Notes: generated from the sequence alone by a model not told the origin. A DNA stretch of 64,000 bases from Histoplasma ohiense (GCA_017607445.1 JAEVHH010000001.1:6510001-6574000); one strand, 5' to 3'. Counted from the first letter of the stretch, positions 23,487 through 35,355 are shown. Translations and numbers: made by a program.

Positions 23487-24010
23487 CACTCATTTTGAGT
23501 GCAGAGGCATAGACAAATGTCTATTCCACAAGATATTTATCTTCTCACTTCTTCTCTTCTTCATCAATCTACTCATTCTCTGATATATCTGATGAAGAAA
23601 GGCATTTTTCTTCATCTTCTTCTCTCACTTCTCCACTGTCCAGAGCACCCTCTCCCTCTGCTTCACAGATGTCAGTGGCAAATTGACAAGAGAAGCAGGC
23701 ATTATAGACACTGCTGCAGTCACTGACATCTCCACAATCTTCTTCATTGACTCTTCAGTCAACTCCTCTTTCATCAACCTCTTCTCAGTCAACTTCTTCA
23801 CTGCAGAGTCTCTGAAGCTCATCATTCTCAAAACTCCCTCTTTCTCTAACACCTCTGCTCTGAAAGGATTAGACACAACCACAGTCTTCAAAACCTGCAT
23901 CTCTGCAGACTCAGCTGCTGCTCAGTGCTGAAACTATAGAGCATTCATCTCTGCTCTGTCTCAAGCAGACAGCATCATCAGACAAGATGCATTCAATCAT
24001 TTTATCAAAC
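23487..24010 (-). pseudogene. Candidate antisense ORF between pol and the 3' LTR of element B
   Basis: On the minus strand, 23900-23625 is open for 91 codons with a protein-like composition (SNPFRAEVLEKEG, MSFRDSAVKKL, ASLVNLPLTSVKQ). In the same frame it extends both ways if TGA is discounted as a mutated Arg or Trp codon; one TAG lies near 23935. It matches no family I know. Antisense genes in this position are known in some plant Ty3 elements. The plus strand also has an overlapping open frame (23683-23931), so chance openness in a low-stop purine-rich strand remains possible. Confidence 0.35.
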
Positions 24011-24059
24011 AATAAAGATGACTTTTGTGGTTGATCATATCCTCTCTGACTGCCACCCC

Positions 24060-24878
24060 CACAAAAATAAACACTCACCTATGCATGATGCATCTCAGAA
24101 GAGGTGTATCATGCATCTAGCATCATTATCAGTATATCAACATTGCTAAAAGCACTACTATCTATTCAAAAGTAAATTTGAAGAAAAAGAAAAAGGAAAT
24201 AAGAATTAAAGAGAATTACTCATGAATTTGCAGAATTTTTCTGCAGAGGCACAAGCCTCACAACACTTCTGAGCATTTGACTTCAGCACACATCAAAAAT
24301 CAACATCTCCAAGTCTAGAGACACAATGTTTGCATGGAATCTGACTGTTGTGTGTCATGTGATTAGGGCTAAACCTAGGGCAATATAACAAGTGAACAGT
24401 GAATGGCGCTATACAGAAATGAGCTAGTGGCGCATGTGACCACACTAATAACACCACTGACAAGGAACACCAACAATAATACATGATAAGTGCCCAAGGA
24501 ACAACTTACTTAAAATCGGGATAACTGAGAGAGTTCATTTCGATAAAAAAGAGGGGAGGGAGAATGATGATATAAAAAATTTAAAAATTTTTGAGAATGA
24601 GAAATTGTGGCAGGAGGGCAAGGAGCTTTGATGATGATCAAGTTAAAAGAGAAGAGAAATCTTCAAGAAGAAAGAAATTCTTTTTGCTTCTCTGCACACA
24701 ATCCCTAGCAATCAAAGAATCCACCAATTCCACCTCATTAGAAAATCAATAACAACATGTATACAAGCTATCTAGAGGACGCGATCGATATACTGCTATC
24801 AACAAGTGGAACTTACAATACAGGAATGCAATTATCTACTAGCAAGCAATCTATACAATCACTGAGGGCAGCTCTTAT
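24060..24878 (+). other. Non-coding 3' region of element B
   Basis: No supported ORF. It contains a purine-rich stretch (24547-24570, aaaagaggggagggaga) followed by ttaaaaattt repeats, then CG-retaining sequence (gaggacgcgatcg near 24775). The upstream purine block could be a second polypurine tract. Confidence 0.5.
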
Positions 24879-24890
24879 AAAAAAGGGGGG
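24879..24890 (+). other. Polypurine tract of element B
   Basis: aaaaaagggggg, 4 nt before the 3' LTR start; the usual primer for plus-strand DNA synthesis. The six-G run is intact although GG is a mutated context elsewhere. Confidence 0.75.
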
Positions 24891-24894
24891 CAAT

Positions 24895-25162
24895 TGTAAT
24901 GCACTTGTTTATTATTTCTCTATTATCTTCACTTATTCTTACCTCTTTCCATTATACTCTCGCTACCGCTATTTCTATATGTATATATATATCGATGTAT
25001 GTATTTCGCACATCTTCTTTCTCTTTCTTTTCTTCCTTAGCGATTAGCTACACTACGCTACATTACACTACTATATTACACTCTACAATATATTACTATT
25101 ATCTCTGCTACGCTATAAACTATCTTCTACTGTTACTCTTCACACTGTCACTACACCTCACA
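24895..25162 (+). repeat. B 3' LTR
   Basis: 268 bp, TGTAATGCAC...CCTCACA. Followed directly by the target copy aatga and by A0 sequence in the A0 frame. Confidence 0.93.
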
Positions 25163-25167
25163 AATGA

Positions 25168-25816
25168 GCTCAATTGTATGATTTATATCAGATTCTCAGT
25201 GAGGGGGAAGCTTTTCAGCTTCTTTCTTATTGAATATGTCTGTGAAGTCTTCATACAATTCAGATAGTTTCTTGTGCAGTTTCTTGGAATTTTTGAGTTC
25301 TAACTTTTCTAACACTTTTTTGATATTCATCATACTAGCAGCAAACACTTGGACATTCTTCTTCTCATGTGTTTGATGAATTAGTAGTTTGTACACTTCC
25401 ACTGATATCTGGGTGAGATCAGTGATTCTATTGACATTCTTTTCATAAACACAGTTGTCTTCTGGGAAAATAAGACAGTGATTGCATGCATCCAACAAGG
25501 TTCCAAATTCTGTGAGTCATGATAGATCAAGCATTAGATCATACTCAAGGTCTTGTATTTTGTATATATATACATTCTTTTTCTCATGTTCTTCTACATC
25601 AATATTAAATCTTATCATATTGTAGAAGGTGGATCCTCTGAGACTGTCAAATTCACTGAGCTTACACAGTTTGAAAAAGAGAATACACTGAAGCTTATGC
25701 TTCTCAATCAGCTGGGTGTCTATAAGAGCATAGTGAAGAAAACCACTGTCTATCATTGCTTGTATATTGACTAAGCTATTTACAATGGCAGAGACTATGA
25801 TTGCATTCACTTGCAT
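25168..25816 (-). pseudogene. A0 pol, N-terminal part (protease to start of RT)
   Basis: ATG at 25816-25814. Protease with Asp-Ser-Gly and the following strand (HYALIDTQL) in an open 99-codon run, then a TGA where other copies have Trp (LSW), then another ~100 open codons to the site where B entered. Confidence 0.82.
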
Positions 25817-25869
25817 CTTCTGTTTGAATCTTCAGCTAGCTTTTTGCTTTTTGAGCTCTCATCTGTATT

Positions 25870-26883
25870 TTAGAGCAAGAGCTCATCTTTTCTCTGTTCT
25901 TGCTTGTCCACAGATGACACAGCATTCACATGTGTGAGAGGTTTGCTCAGAGTAATTGTATTCAGACATTGATTTGCAAAATGCTCTGACTTGTTGCAGT
26001 GTATGCAGATTTCTCTGACAATTCAGTCAGCAGTATTCTTCTCTGAGATGTTAGAGATCTTCAGACAGCTTGTGTTCATGTGTGAGACTCAGTTCATTGA
26101 TTCTGATTCAGAGGCAGGAGATGCTGCAGAGTGATTTGAGATGTATGTATTCATTCAGCAGAATTCTCTACAATTTTGAAGCACACAGAACTGAGACAGA
26201 TTGTTGTTCAACAGATGAAGATCAGCACAAAATTCACTGTATATTGAGAACTTTGAACACTCTACACTTCAGTTATACAACTGAAAGTTCAAATTCTTGA
26301 ACAGTATGTTGATCTTGATGATATTGTTCCAGTCTTATCCATCTGCTTCTAGGAGCTTGCAATTGAATTCAGAAAGATAAGTTGTCAACACAACATTCAT
26401 CTGACAAATCTGATTAAACCAGTCTAATATCTTGGCTTGAAGTGTAGAATCAAGGAAGAGGGAGTTGAGTTGTCAGAAGATTAGCTCTGACATATACTGA
26501 TGATTCTGACAATGACTCATTCAGGGTTGAAATTTTGCTAACACATCACCATTCAATCTGCTATGGATATACCACACTTGATTGAATAGCAAGCCTATTG
26601 CTTGTCCATCAATGTCCAATTTGATGTTCACATTTGACTTCCATGTGAGGTAGAGTGCTAGATCTCTCTCATATTTGTTGAGAATTGGAAGCTTCTCTCT
26701 TGAGGGCTTTTTGTGAGGTGTGGGTGTAAGAGGAATGGTGAATATGAAAGTGCTCATCTCAGCAAGTCATTGTTGCAATTCAGTCATCTGTAGCACTTAC
26801 TGCTGGAGAATACTTCATAGATCTAAGTTGTTATCCACCACATTTGAATGCAGTGGGTGTTCATAGAATTGTTTGTAGTTTAT
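25870..26883 (-). pseudogene. A0 gag (start codon mutated to ATA)
   Basis: Same 338-codon span as other A copies (TAA at 25872-25870). The initiator equivalent at 26883-26881 reads ATA. The best open stretch is 26757-26521. The zinc-knuckle region lies near 25970-26015. TGA stops interrupt it. Confidence 0.8.
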
Positions 26884-27258
26884 TTCAATATCTAAGAACA
26901 TGTAATAATAGTAAAAGAAAAGGAATACTTGTAGACACTCAATTCTCTCACAGACACTATTCACAGTGTTGTGATGCTAAGCTTGATCAAGCTTCTTCAT
27001 GAATACTATTCACAGTGTTATGATTTGTAGACACTCAGGCCTTGTAGAACACAGTTGATTGTGTTTCAGACATTTAGATACAACAGTCTATATAACTAAT
27101 GATAAGAGCACTTGAGCCCACAAGAGATCTTTTGTAATGACTAGACACTCAGATCTGTAAACAATGCACTCAGATGTAAGAACTGATAACAATGCACTCA
27201 GATGTAAGAACTAATAATGAAGCACTCAGATCTTAAACACAGAAGAATCAATTCATAA
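26884..27258 (-). other. A0 untranslated leader
   Basis: Repeated cactcaga motifs (complement of tctgagtg) and the palindrome aagcttgatcaagctt near 26980, as in A1. No ORF. Confidence 0.65.
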
Positions 27259-27792
27259 TGTAATGAATGTACTTCAATTAATGATTTGATACTATTCTAA
27301 TTACAGATTATGAATTGATTAAGAAAAGAAAGAGAAAAGAAATCAGAAGAAAAGATCATACAAAGAGGGTTCTTATAGAGAAAAGTTCAAGACAGAAGAA
27401 TATCAGAAGCCACTCCACAGTGGAGTGTGAAGTGGAAGAACATTAAGAGATACACATAAGAATTGTTAGAAACTATATGAGCACAGAGCATGGAATGAGG
27501 GAATCATTGAGAGCTACACAGAAGAATCATTAGAGACTATATGAATGCAGAACACAGAGTGAGAGAACATTAGAAGCTATACAGAAGAATTGTTAGAGAC
27601 TACACAAACACAGAGCACAGAGCAGAAGAATGTTAAGAGCTATACAGAAGAATTGTTAGAAACTATACAAGTGCAGAGCATGAAATGAAAGAACATCAAG
27701 AATTACACAAAATCACAATAGTCAGAAACAAGCAGATGCAGAAGAGAAGTTGATTGTGTAAGTTAATTACTAACAGATGCTAATCTGTCACA
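27259..27792 (-). repeat. LTR shared by A0 (5') and A2 (3')
   Basis: 534 bp. On one side it abuts the A0 leader; on the other (cattatccccttctac) it abuts the pol end of A2, with no target duplication in between. Confidence 0.88.
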
Positions 27793-28450
27793 TTATCCCC
27801 TTCTACTGAGATGAGTGAGGACTTATAGATGTTGAGAGCAGTGATGTTCTTCAAAGCAGATGCAGATTTCTAGATTGAATGATTGTATTCTACTCATTTG
27901 ATGAGGTATTTGCAGCAGTGATGGTTGGTTCTATTGTCAAAAATTGTTTTGATTTCTCACTTGAGTTTGTTGTCTTCTTCTATGATGATGAGTGGCTGTC
28001 AATTGAAGATTCTCTGTGAGGGGAATGGATCCTCAGCTGTGGGTTGAAGCAGGTTTGTATGAAAGACATTGTGGATGTTAGATGAAGTGTCAAGTCAATA
28101 ATCATGTGTGTCTAGCACTTTCTTCACTGTATATTTGATGTGATGATAATCTAGTGTACACAAGAAGCAGTCTGTTCTTATGTTCTTGAGATTCAGTCAG
28201 ATTTTGTCTTCTACATAATATCAAGTTGCAGAACTTCTTCTGATGTTTGTTTGATTCTTGTAATTTTGCTGAGCACTGATTATTGAAGCTTCTGCTCATT
28301 TATAAACTTTCTTCAGCTTGCTCACAATGTTCTCTGCTGTCTGTATGAGGCTGTGGATGTATGTGGTTTCTCAGAGAGTCTCAGAGAAGTTCAGAACCTC
28401 TAAGTTGTATCTGTGTAGAAGAAAGAATGAGCTTACATCTGTTGTAGTGA
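27780..28450 (-). pseudogene. A2 pol, C-terminal part
   Basis: The minus-strand frame ends with TAG at 27782-27780 inside the LTR. Chromodomain tail and integrase C-terminus, with TGA stops. The open run 28299-28102 is out of frame or a shadow. Interrupted by element C after agtga. Confidence 0.78.
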
Positions 28451-28596
28451 TGTGGTAATTTCGGCTTATTATTCTTCTGTGGCGTACGCCACCCTCTATT
28501 ATTAAGAATGGTGTACACTACTGCATTAGTTATTTCATATAAGAAGAGCTGCAAAGCTTAGAAGCTTTGAACAGTTTAAGCAATCTTTGAACTATA
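28451..28596 (+). repeat. C 5' LTR
   Basis: 146 bp, starting TGTGGTAATTTCGG. Contains catataag (TATA type, 28536-28543) and the hairpin caaagcttagaagctttg (28552-28569). Confidence 0.85.
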
Positions 28597-28970
28597 TCTG
28601 ATAGCATGTCTAAACTGAAGAGAGCATATGCTTCTGAGGGTGTGATAATTCTATCTATAATATGAGTTGTAGTTATCATGTCAGTGTGGTCATCTCTATA
28701 CTCTAGAGCTCAATTGTATGAATGAGTGGTGAAGTTGGAATGCTTCTGATTGCAAAATTGATAGCAGATGACTCACTGTCATATGTGAGATGAGCTGAGA
28801 ATGTAGAAAGGTGGTGTAGAGATGGACAATGATTCAAAGAACCACTCTACTTACAAGCTTAAGAAGAAGTCAGTCAGTCAGTTGTATGATCAAAAAGATG
28901 CCAACAAGAAATCAACTACAAATAATATTCTTAAGATATAGAGAAAAGTGTACAACTGATGATAATCATT
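28597..28970 (+). other. C untranslated leader
   Basis: No ORF. Begins tctgatagcatg; a tRNA primer site beginning TGG could have been mutated to TGA here (inference). No complement to the LTR was found. Confidence 0.4.
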
Positions 28971-29340
28971 ATGAACATCTTCAATCAACACCCATTTCTT
29001 GTATCTGAACTGAATGAAATGCAACTGATTTCTGAAGATCTACAAGAAGCAGTATATAGAGCAGCAGCTCTCACATCTGAGAATGACAAGCTTCTCATCT
29101 GCAACACCTTGTTGAAGAAGATATTGACAATGTGTAATCTTTACCAAACAGAGCTTAAGATGCAGAAGAAATGTCAGTGTGTGGAAGCTACTCAGCAATG
29201 AGCAGTGAATGCTGTGAGCTTTGCAGATAGTCTTGCAAATGTCAGAAATAAGTGAAATACTCAGATAGCTGATCTGCACTGAGAACTGAAGTGTGTATGT
29301 CTCAAGACTGAATGTTCAGCAATGCTTGAGATTTCATTGT
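28971..29340 (+). pseudogene. C gag, N-terminal part
   Basis: From ATG 28971: an acidic, helical gag start (MNIFNQHPFLVSELNEMQ), open for 76 codons, then TGA-interrupted to the A3 insertion after attgt. It joins in frame with 35356. Confidence 0.75.
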
Positions 29341-29873
29341 TGTAACGGGCGTACTTCAATTAACGATCTAGCACTATTCTAATACAGATTACGAATTGAT
29401 TAAGAAAAGAAAGAGAAAAGAAATCAGAAGAAAAGGTCATATGAAGAGAGTTCTTATAGAGAAAAGTTCAGAGTGAAAGAATATCAGAAGCCACTCCACA
29501 GTGAAGTGCAGAGCAGAAGAACATTGAGAGATATGCATAAGAATCATTAGAAACTACATGAGTGTGGAGCATGAGACAGAGAAATCATTGAGAGCTACAC
29601 AGAAGAATTGTTAGAGACTACATAAGTACAGAACACAGAGTGAAAGAACATTAGAAGCTATACAGAAGAATCATTAGAGACTACACAAATGCAGAGCACA
29701 GAGTAGAAGAATGTTAAGAGCTATATAAAAGAATCATTAGAAACTACACAAGTGTGAAGCACAGAGTGAAAGAACATCAAGAGTTATACAAGATCACAGC
29801 AATCAGAAATGAGCAGATGCAGAAGAAGAGTTGATTGTGTAAGTTAATTACTAACAGATGCTAACCCATCACA
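29341..29873 (-). repeat. A3 3' LTR
   Basis: 533 bp. The outer end tgtaacgggcgtac is unmutated; the inner end reads aacccatcaca. Confidence 0.92.
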
Positions 29874-32800
29874 TTATCCCTCTCTATCAGAGTGAGTGAG
29901 AACTTGTAGATGTTGAGGGCAGCAGTGTTCTTCAAGACAGATGCAGATTCTCAGATCAGACAATTGTATTCTACTCATTTGACAAGGTATTCACAGTGGC
30001 AGTGATTGGTTCTATTGTCAAGAATTGCTTTGATTTCTCACTTGAGTTTATTGTCTTCTTCTATAATGACAGATGACTGTCAATTGAAGATTCTCTGTGA
30101 GAAGAATGAATCCTCAGCTGTGGGTCAGAGCAGATTCATATGAAAGATGTTGTGAATGTCAGATGAGATGTTGAGTTGATAATTGTGTGTGTCTAGCACT
30201 TCCTTCACTGTATACTTGATGTGATGATAATCTAGTGTATACAAGGGGTGGTCTGTTCTTATGTTCTTGAGATTCAGTCAGACTTTGTCTTCTACATAAT
30301 ATTGAATCACAGAACTTCTTCTGATGTTTATTTGATCTTTGTAATTTTGCTGAATGCTGGTCATTGAAGCTTCTGTTCATTCACAGACTTTCTTCAGCTT
30401 GCTTATGATATTCTCTGCTGTCTGTATGAAGCTGTGAATGTATGCAGTTTCTTGAGAAGTCTTGAAGAAGTTCAGAATCTCTAAGTTGTATCTGTGTAGA
30501 AGAAAGAATGAGCTTATATCTGTTGTAGTGAAATCTCAACTGTTAATCACAATCTCAGTGTATGACAGTAGATTGCTTCAGTTGTCTTGTATGTAATTAC
30601 AGAACTTACAGAGGATGTTCTTTATCATTTATATCATTCTCTCAGTAGCTTTATCAGTTTCTGAATGATATACTATTGATAACTTTTGTTCAATTTTTAA
30701 TAATTGATATATGCAGGCTCAGAGTGTGCTGATGAATTGACTGTCTCTATCTGACACAATGAATGAAGACAGACTGTGTATACAATAGAACAGGCTTCTG
30801 ACAAAGACATCTGCAACTACTTCAGCATTCATCTTGTCACAGAGCTGTAGTATTACACTCTTGCTGAGTCAGTTGACAATGACTAGAATGTTCATAGAAT
30901 CTCTGCTTTTGAGTAAGAAAACTGCAAAATTGATAGCTATATCACATCAAGTTTGATCAGAGACAGATAGAGGCTTCAGCATCTCTTTTCAGCATTCACA
31001 TCATGCTGTCACTGAGTCACAGCAATCACAGTTGTGTACAAACTGATGTATGTCTTTCAACATATCTGATCAGTAGAATTCTCAGATGACAATGTTGTAT
31101 ATGATTTCATGTTCTGAATGCTCAGTCATTGATGAGTTATGAATTTCTTACATGATCTGTGTTTGTAGAGATTCTGAATTGGAGACTCATTGTCTATCTC
31201 AAAAGTGTAAGCAGTTGTCATCATTGATCAAATATGCTGAGATATCTGTTCTTGAGTATACATCTGTGAGGAATTGAGATGCTTTGTTTTGTATGACTTC
31301 AGCAGCTTGTTGTCAGAATTTATCTGTCTCTGCTGCTAGTCTTCATTGTTCTTCAAATGAGGGTTCTTGAGCTCAGAACTGATTGATATGTATGTGAGAT
31401 TCATCTGATTGTATAGAACTTTCTATAATTGCAGAGTTGATTAATCAATACTCTCAGTGTTTTCATCTGTCATCCAAGTCATCAGATAGTATATCTTGTT
31501 CTCAATGGAACAGAGCATCTGCAAGAGTGTTCTCTACTTCAGATCAATAACAAATTATGAATGAAAAACAGCTAAGAAACAATGATCAATGCATATGTCT
31601 CTCAGTGAGCTTATAAGTGGTTGTGAAGTACTCTAGATTTTTATGATCAGTAACAATCTCAAATCTCTCAACACTCATGAGTTTGGATTCTCATTCTTCA
31701 AGACATTATATAATCACTAGAAGCTTCTTGTTGTAGATCTTGTAGTTGCATTCAGTGGGTGACATCTTTTTCAAGATGAAGGCACAAGATTGTAGAACAT
31801 CTTCATTGTCATATTACATCAGTGTCTTATCTACTATATAATCTGAGATGTCTGTTTTGAGAATTGTATGCTTATCTGAATTGAATGATTGCAGCATTGA
31901 GATGTTTGTGAATATACACTTCAGCTTTTTGAATACTGCATCTGCTTTGTCAGTCCATTGAAATACAGTGTCTTTTCAGATCAGATTCATTAGTGATTGT
32001 ATGATATTGAAGAAGTTCTTGATAAATTTTTGATAGAAGTTGACAAACTCTAGAAAGCTTCTAGTCTCTTTTACTGAGACTGATATCTCTCAGTTGAGAA
32101 TTGCTTCCATCTTCTTAGAATTCATATGTATATCTTTTTCAGTTTTGATGATGAATTCTAGATAGATTGTAGACTTGATCTTGAAGTTGCATTTATCAAT
32201 GTCCACTTGCAGTTCAGCTTTTTGTAGATGGTCAAGAATTTGTTGTATATGCTTACAGTGCTCAGTGAGTGATTCATCAGTGAAGATCAAGATATCATTC
32301 ATGTATGCTGAGATGATCTCATTGAGCAGATCTTATAGAGCTCAGTTAATGTATTTCTGAAATGTACTCAGAGTGTTCACTAATTCAAAGAGAGTCACTG
32401 TTCATTTGTATAATCTGTAACACATACAAAAGACAGTTAGTCATTTGTCATCTTCATTAATTCTTATCTTGTAGAAGGCTGCAGAGATGTCAAGTTTTGT
32501 AAATCATTTTGTTTTTTCTATTCATTTAAGTGTTTCATTAATGAGTGAGAGAAGATATCAGTTCTTCTGTGTAATCTTGTTGAGTTCTTGATAGTTGATG
32601 CAGAATCATAAGCCTTCTTCTGATTTCTTTGCAAACAGTACAGATGCTGCAGTGGATGAGTTGCTAATATAAATGAAGTTTTTGTCTAGTAATCTGTTGA
32701 GTGTTTTTCATAGAATGAGGAGCTTGTTGTGTGACATACTGTAGAGAGAACTTCAGAGTGATTGTGAGTTCTTACTGTCTTTCTTAATAAGTTCAATTGT

Positions 32801-33439
32801 ATGATCTATACTGAGTTCTTGATGAGAGAGAAGCTTTTCAGCTTCTTTCTTGTTGAACACATCTGCAAAGTCTTTGTATGATTTGAGTAATTTCTTGCAT
32901 GATTTCTTGAGATTTTTGAGTTCTAACTTTTCTAATGCTTTCTTGATATTCATCATACTAGCAGTGAACACTTGAATGTTCTTCTTCTCATATGCTTGAT
33001 GAATTAGTAGTTTGTATGCTTCTGCTGATATCTGAGTGAGATCAGTGGTTCTATCAACATTCTTCTTGTAGACACAGTTGCCTTCTGGGAAAATAAGACA
33101 GTGATTGTATATATTCAACAAGGTTCCAAATTCTGTGAGTCATGATAGGCTGAGTATTAGATCATATTCAAGGCTTTGTATTTTGTATGTGTATATATTC
33201 TTTTTCTTGTGTTCTTCTATGTCAATATTAAATCTTATCATGTTGTAGAAGGTGGATTCTCTGGAGCTGTCAAATTCACTGAGTTTATGTAGTTTGAGAA
33301 AGAGAATATGCTGGAGCTTATGCTTCTCAATCAGCTGGGTGTCTATAAGAGTGTAGTGAAGAAAACCACTGTCTATCATTGCTTGTATATTGACTAAGCT
33401 ATTTACAATAGCAGAGATCATGATTGTGTCTGCTTGTAT
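29861..33439 (-). pseudogene. A3 pol (many TGA stops)
   Basis: Same span as A1 pol, with the initiator equivalent reading ATA (33439-33437). Protease (SGFLHYTLIDTQ, 33421-33140), RT with MND at 32302-32294, RNase H, integrase and chromodomain follow in the same order as in A1. In the RT region Trp positions are TGA. Confidence 0.85.
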
Positions 33440-33492
33440 CTTCTGCTTGAATCTTCAGCTAGCTTTTTGTTTCTTGAACTCTTGTCTATATT

Positions 33493-34506
33493 TTAGAGTG
33501 AGAGCTTGTCTTTTCTCTGTTCTTGTCTATCCGCAGACGATGCAGTGTTCACATGTGTGGGGGGTTTACTTGAGATGATTGCATTCAAACATTGGTTTGT
33601 GAAGTGCTCTGACTTGTTGCAGTGTATGCAGACTTCTCTGATGATTCAGTTGATGATGTTCTTCTCTGAGATGTTGAGAATTCTCAGACAGCTTGCATTT
33701 ATATGTGAGATTCAGTTCATTGATTCTGATTTGAAGGCAGGGGATGCTGCAGAGTGGTTCAGAGTGTATGCATTTGTTTGATGAAATTCTCTATAATTTT
33801 GAAGCACATGAAACTGAGACAGATTGTTGTTCAACAGATGAAGATCAGTGTAGAATTTGCTGTATATTGAGAGCTTTGAATACTCTATACTTTGATTATG
33901 CAATTGAAAGTTCAAGTTTTTGAACAATATGTTGATCTTGATGATGTTGTCTCAGTCTTGCTCATCTGCTTCTAGGAGTTTGTGATTGAATTCAGAAAGA
34001 TAAGTTGTCAACACAACATTCATCTGATGAGTCTGATTAAACCAGTCTAATATCTTGGCTTGAAGTGTAGGATTGAGGAAGAGGGAGTTGAGTTGTTGAA
34101 AGACTAGCTCTGATGTACACTGATGATTCTGACAATGACTCATTCAGAATTGAAATTTTGCTAACACATTGTCATCCAATCTGCTATGAATATACCACAC
34201 TTGATTGAATAGTGAGTCTATTGCTTGTTCATCAATGTCCAATTTGATGTTCACTTTTGATTTCCACACAAGATAGAGTGCTAGATCTCTCTTGTATTTG
34301 TTGAGAATTGAAAGCTTCTCTCTTGGGAGCTTTTTGTGAGGCATGGGTGTAGAAGAAATGGTGAATGTAGAAGTGCTCATCTCAGCAAGTTGTTGTTGCA
34401 ATTCAGTCATCTGTAGCATCTGCTGCTGAAGAATGCTTCATAGATCTAAGTTATCATCCACTGCATTTGAATGCAGCAGATGTTCATAGAATTGTTTGTA
34501 GTTCAT
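33493..34506 (-). pseudogene. A3 gag
   Basis: ATG at 34506-34504 and TAA at 33495-33493; 338 codons. Open runs at 34419-34144, 34143-33952 and 33927-33712 are all in this frame, separated by TGA codons (for example after QF, where Trp is expected, and after EADEQD). The zinc knuckle lies near 33590-33635. Confidence 0.85.
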
Positions 34507-34880
34507 TTTAATGTCTAAGAATATGTAATAATAATAAAAAAAAGAAATACTTGTAGATACTTGATTCTCTTACAGACACTATTTGCAGTGTTGCAGTGCT
34601 AAGCTTGGTCAAGCTTCTTTGTGAATGCTATTCACAGCATTACAGTTCATAGACACTCAGACCTTGTAGAACATGATTGATTGTGTTTTGAATGCTTAGA
34701 TACAACAGTCTATATAACTAATGATAAGAACACTCAGACTCATGAGAGATCTCTTGTAACAACTAGACACTCAGATCTGTAAACAACACACTCAGATGTA
34801 AGAACTGATAACAACACACTCAGATGTAAGAACTAATAACAAAGCACTCAGATCTTAAATGCAGAAGAATCAATTTGTAA
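34507..34880 (-). other. A3 untranslated leader
   Basis: cactcaga motif repeats, with the palindrome altered by one base (aagcttggtcaagctt near 34600). Confidence 0.65.
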
Positions 34881-35350
34881 TGTAATAGACATACTTCAAT
34901 TAACAATCTAGCACTATTCTAATACAGATTACAAATTGATTAAGAAAAGAAAGAGAAAAGAAATCAGAAGAAAAGATTGTATGAAGAGAATTCTTATAGA
35001 AGAAAGTTCAGAGCAGAAGAATATCAGAAGCCACTCCACAGTGAAGTGTGAAATGGAAGAACATTAAGAGATACACATAAGAATTGTTAGAAACTACATA
35101 AGTGCAGAGTGTGGGGCAGGGGAATCATTGAGAGCTATGCAGAAGAATCATTAGAGACTACACAAGCACAGAGTATGAAGTGGAAGAACATTAAGAGCTA
35201 CACAGAAGAATCATTAGAAACTATGCAAGTGCAGAGCACAGAGCAGAAGAACATCAAGGGTTATATGAGATCACAGCAACCAGAAATGAGCAGGTGCAGG
35301 AGGGGAGTTGATTGTGTAAGTTAATTACTAACAGATGCTAACCCGTCACA
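34881..35350 (-). repeat. A3 5' LTR (three minisatellite units)
   Basis: 470 bp, about 64 bp shorter than the 3' LTR because it has three instead of four internal units. Begins tgtaatagacatac, where the ancestral end is tgtaacgggcgtac. Confidence 0.9.
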
Positions 35351-35355
35351 ATTGT

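Larger units (their letters stand above)
17720..25162 (+). mobile_element. Element B: Ty3/gypsy chromovirus with 268-bp LTRs, nested in A0
   Basis: Complete 7.44-kb element with LTRs 17720-17987 and 24895-25162 (both 268 bp). The perfect 5-bp target duplication aatga is at 17715-17719 and 25163-25167. An intact A copy shows the uninterrupted site (ttttaatgagctcaatt near 39860). It encodes gag (443 codons) and pol with a C-terminal chromodomain. The two LTRs differ at seven sites, all explained by C-to-T change at CpC or CpG. Confidence 0.95.
8126..27792 (-). mobile_element. Family A element A0 (Ty3/gypsy chromovirus), interrupted by A1 and B
   Basis: Minus strand. 3' LTR 8126-8722; interior 8723-9791, 15873-17719 and 25168-27258; 5' LTR 27259-27792. 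With the nested A1 (9792-15867) and B (17720-25162) and their duplicated target bases removed, the interior is about 5.0 kb, like that of the other A copies. The 27259-27792 LTR is also the 3' LTR of a further copy (A2), so A0 and A2 form a tandem pair rather than two separate insertions. Confidence 0.88.
29341..35350 (-). mobile_element. Family A element A3, nested in C gag
   Basis: Minus strand, 6.01 kb. Target duplication attgt at 29336-29340 and 35351-35355. LTRs 29341-29873 (533 bp) and 34881-35350 (470 bp; one minisatellite unit fewer). The interior is 5007 bp. Confidence 0.93.

Noticed and set aside
24757..25267. Small hydrophobic proteins (Phe/Ser/Leu/Tyr-rich) over the B LTRs, also at 17691-18017
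   Set aside because: These ORFs are chance open frames of the pyrimidine-rich LTR; both LTRs give the same one, and they cross the LTR boundaries.
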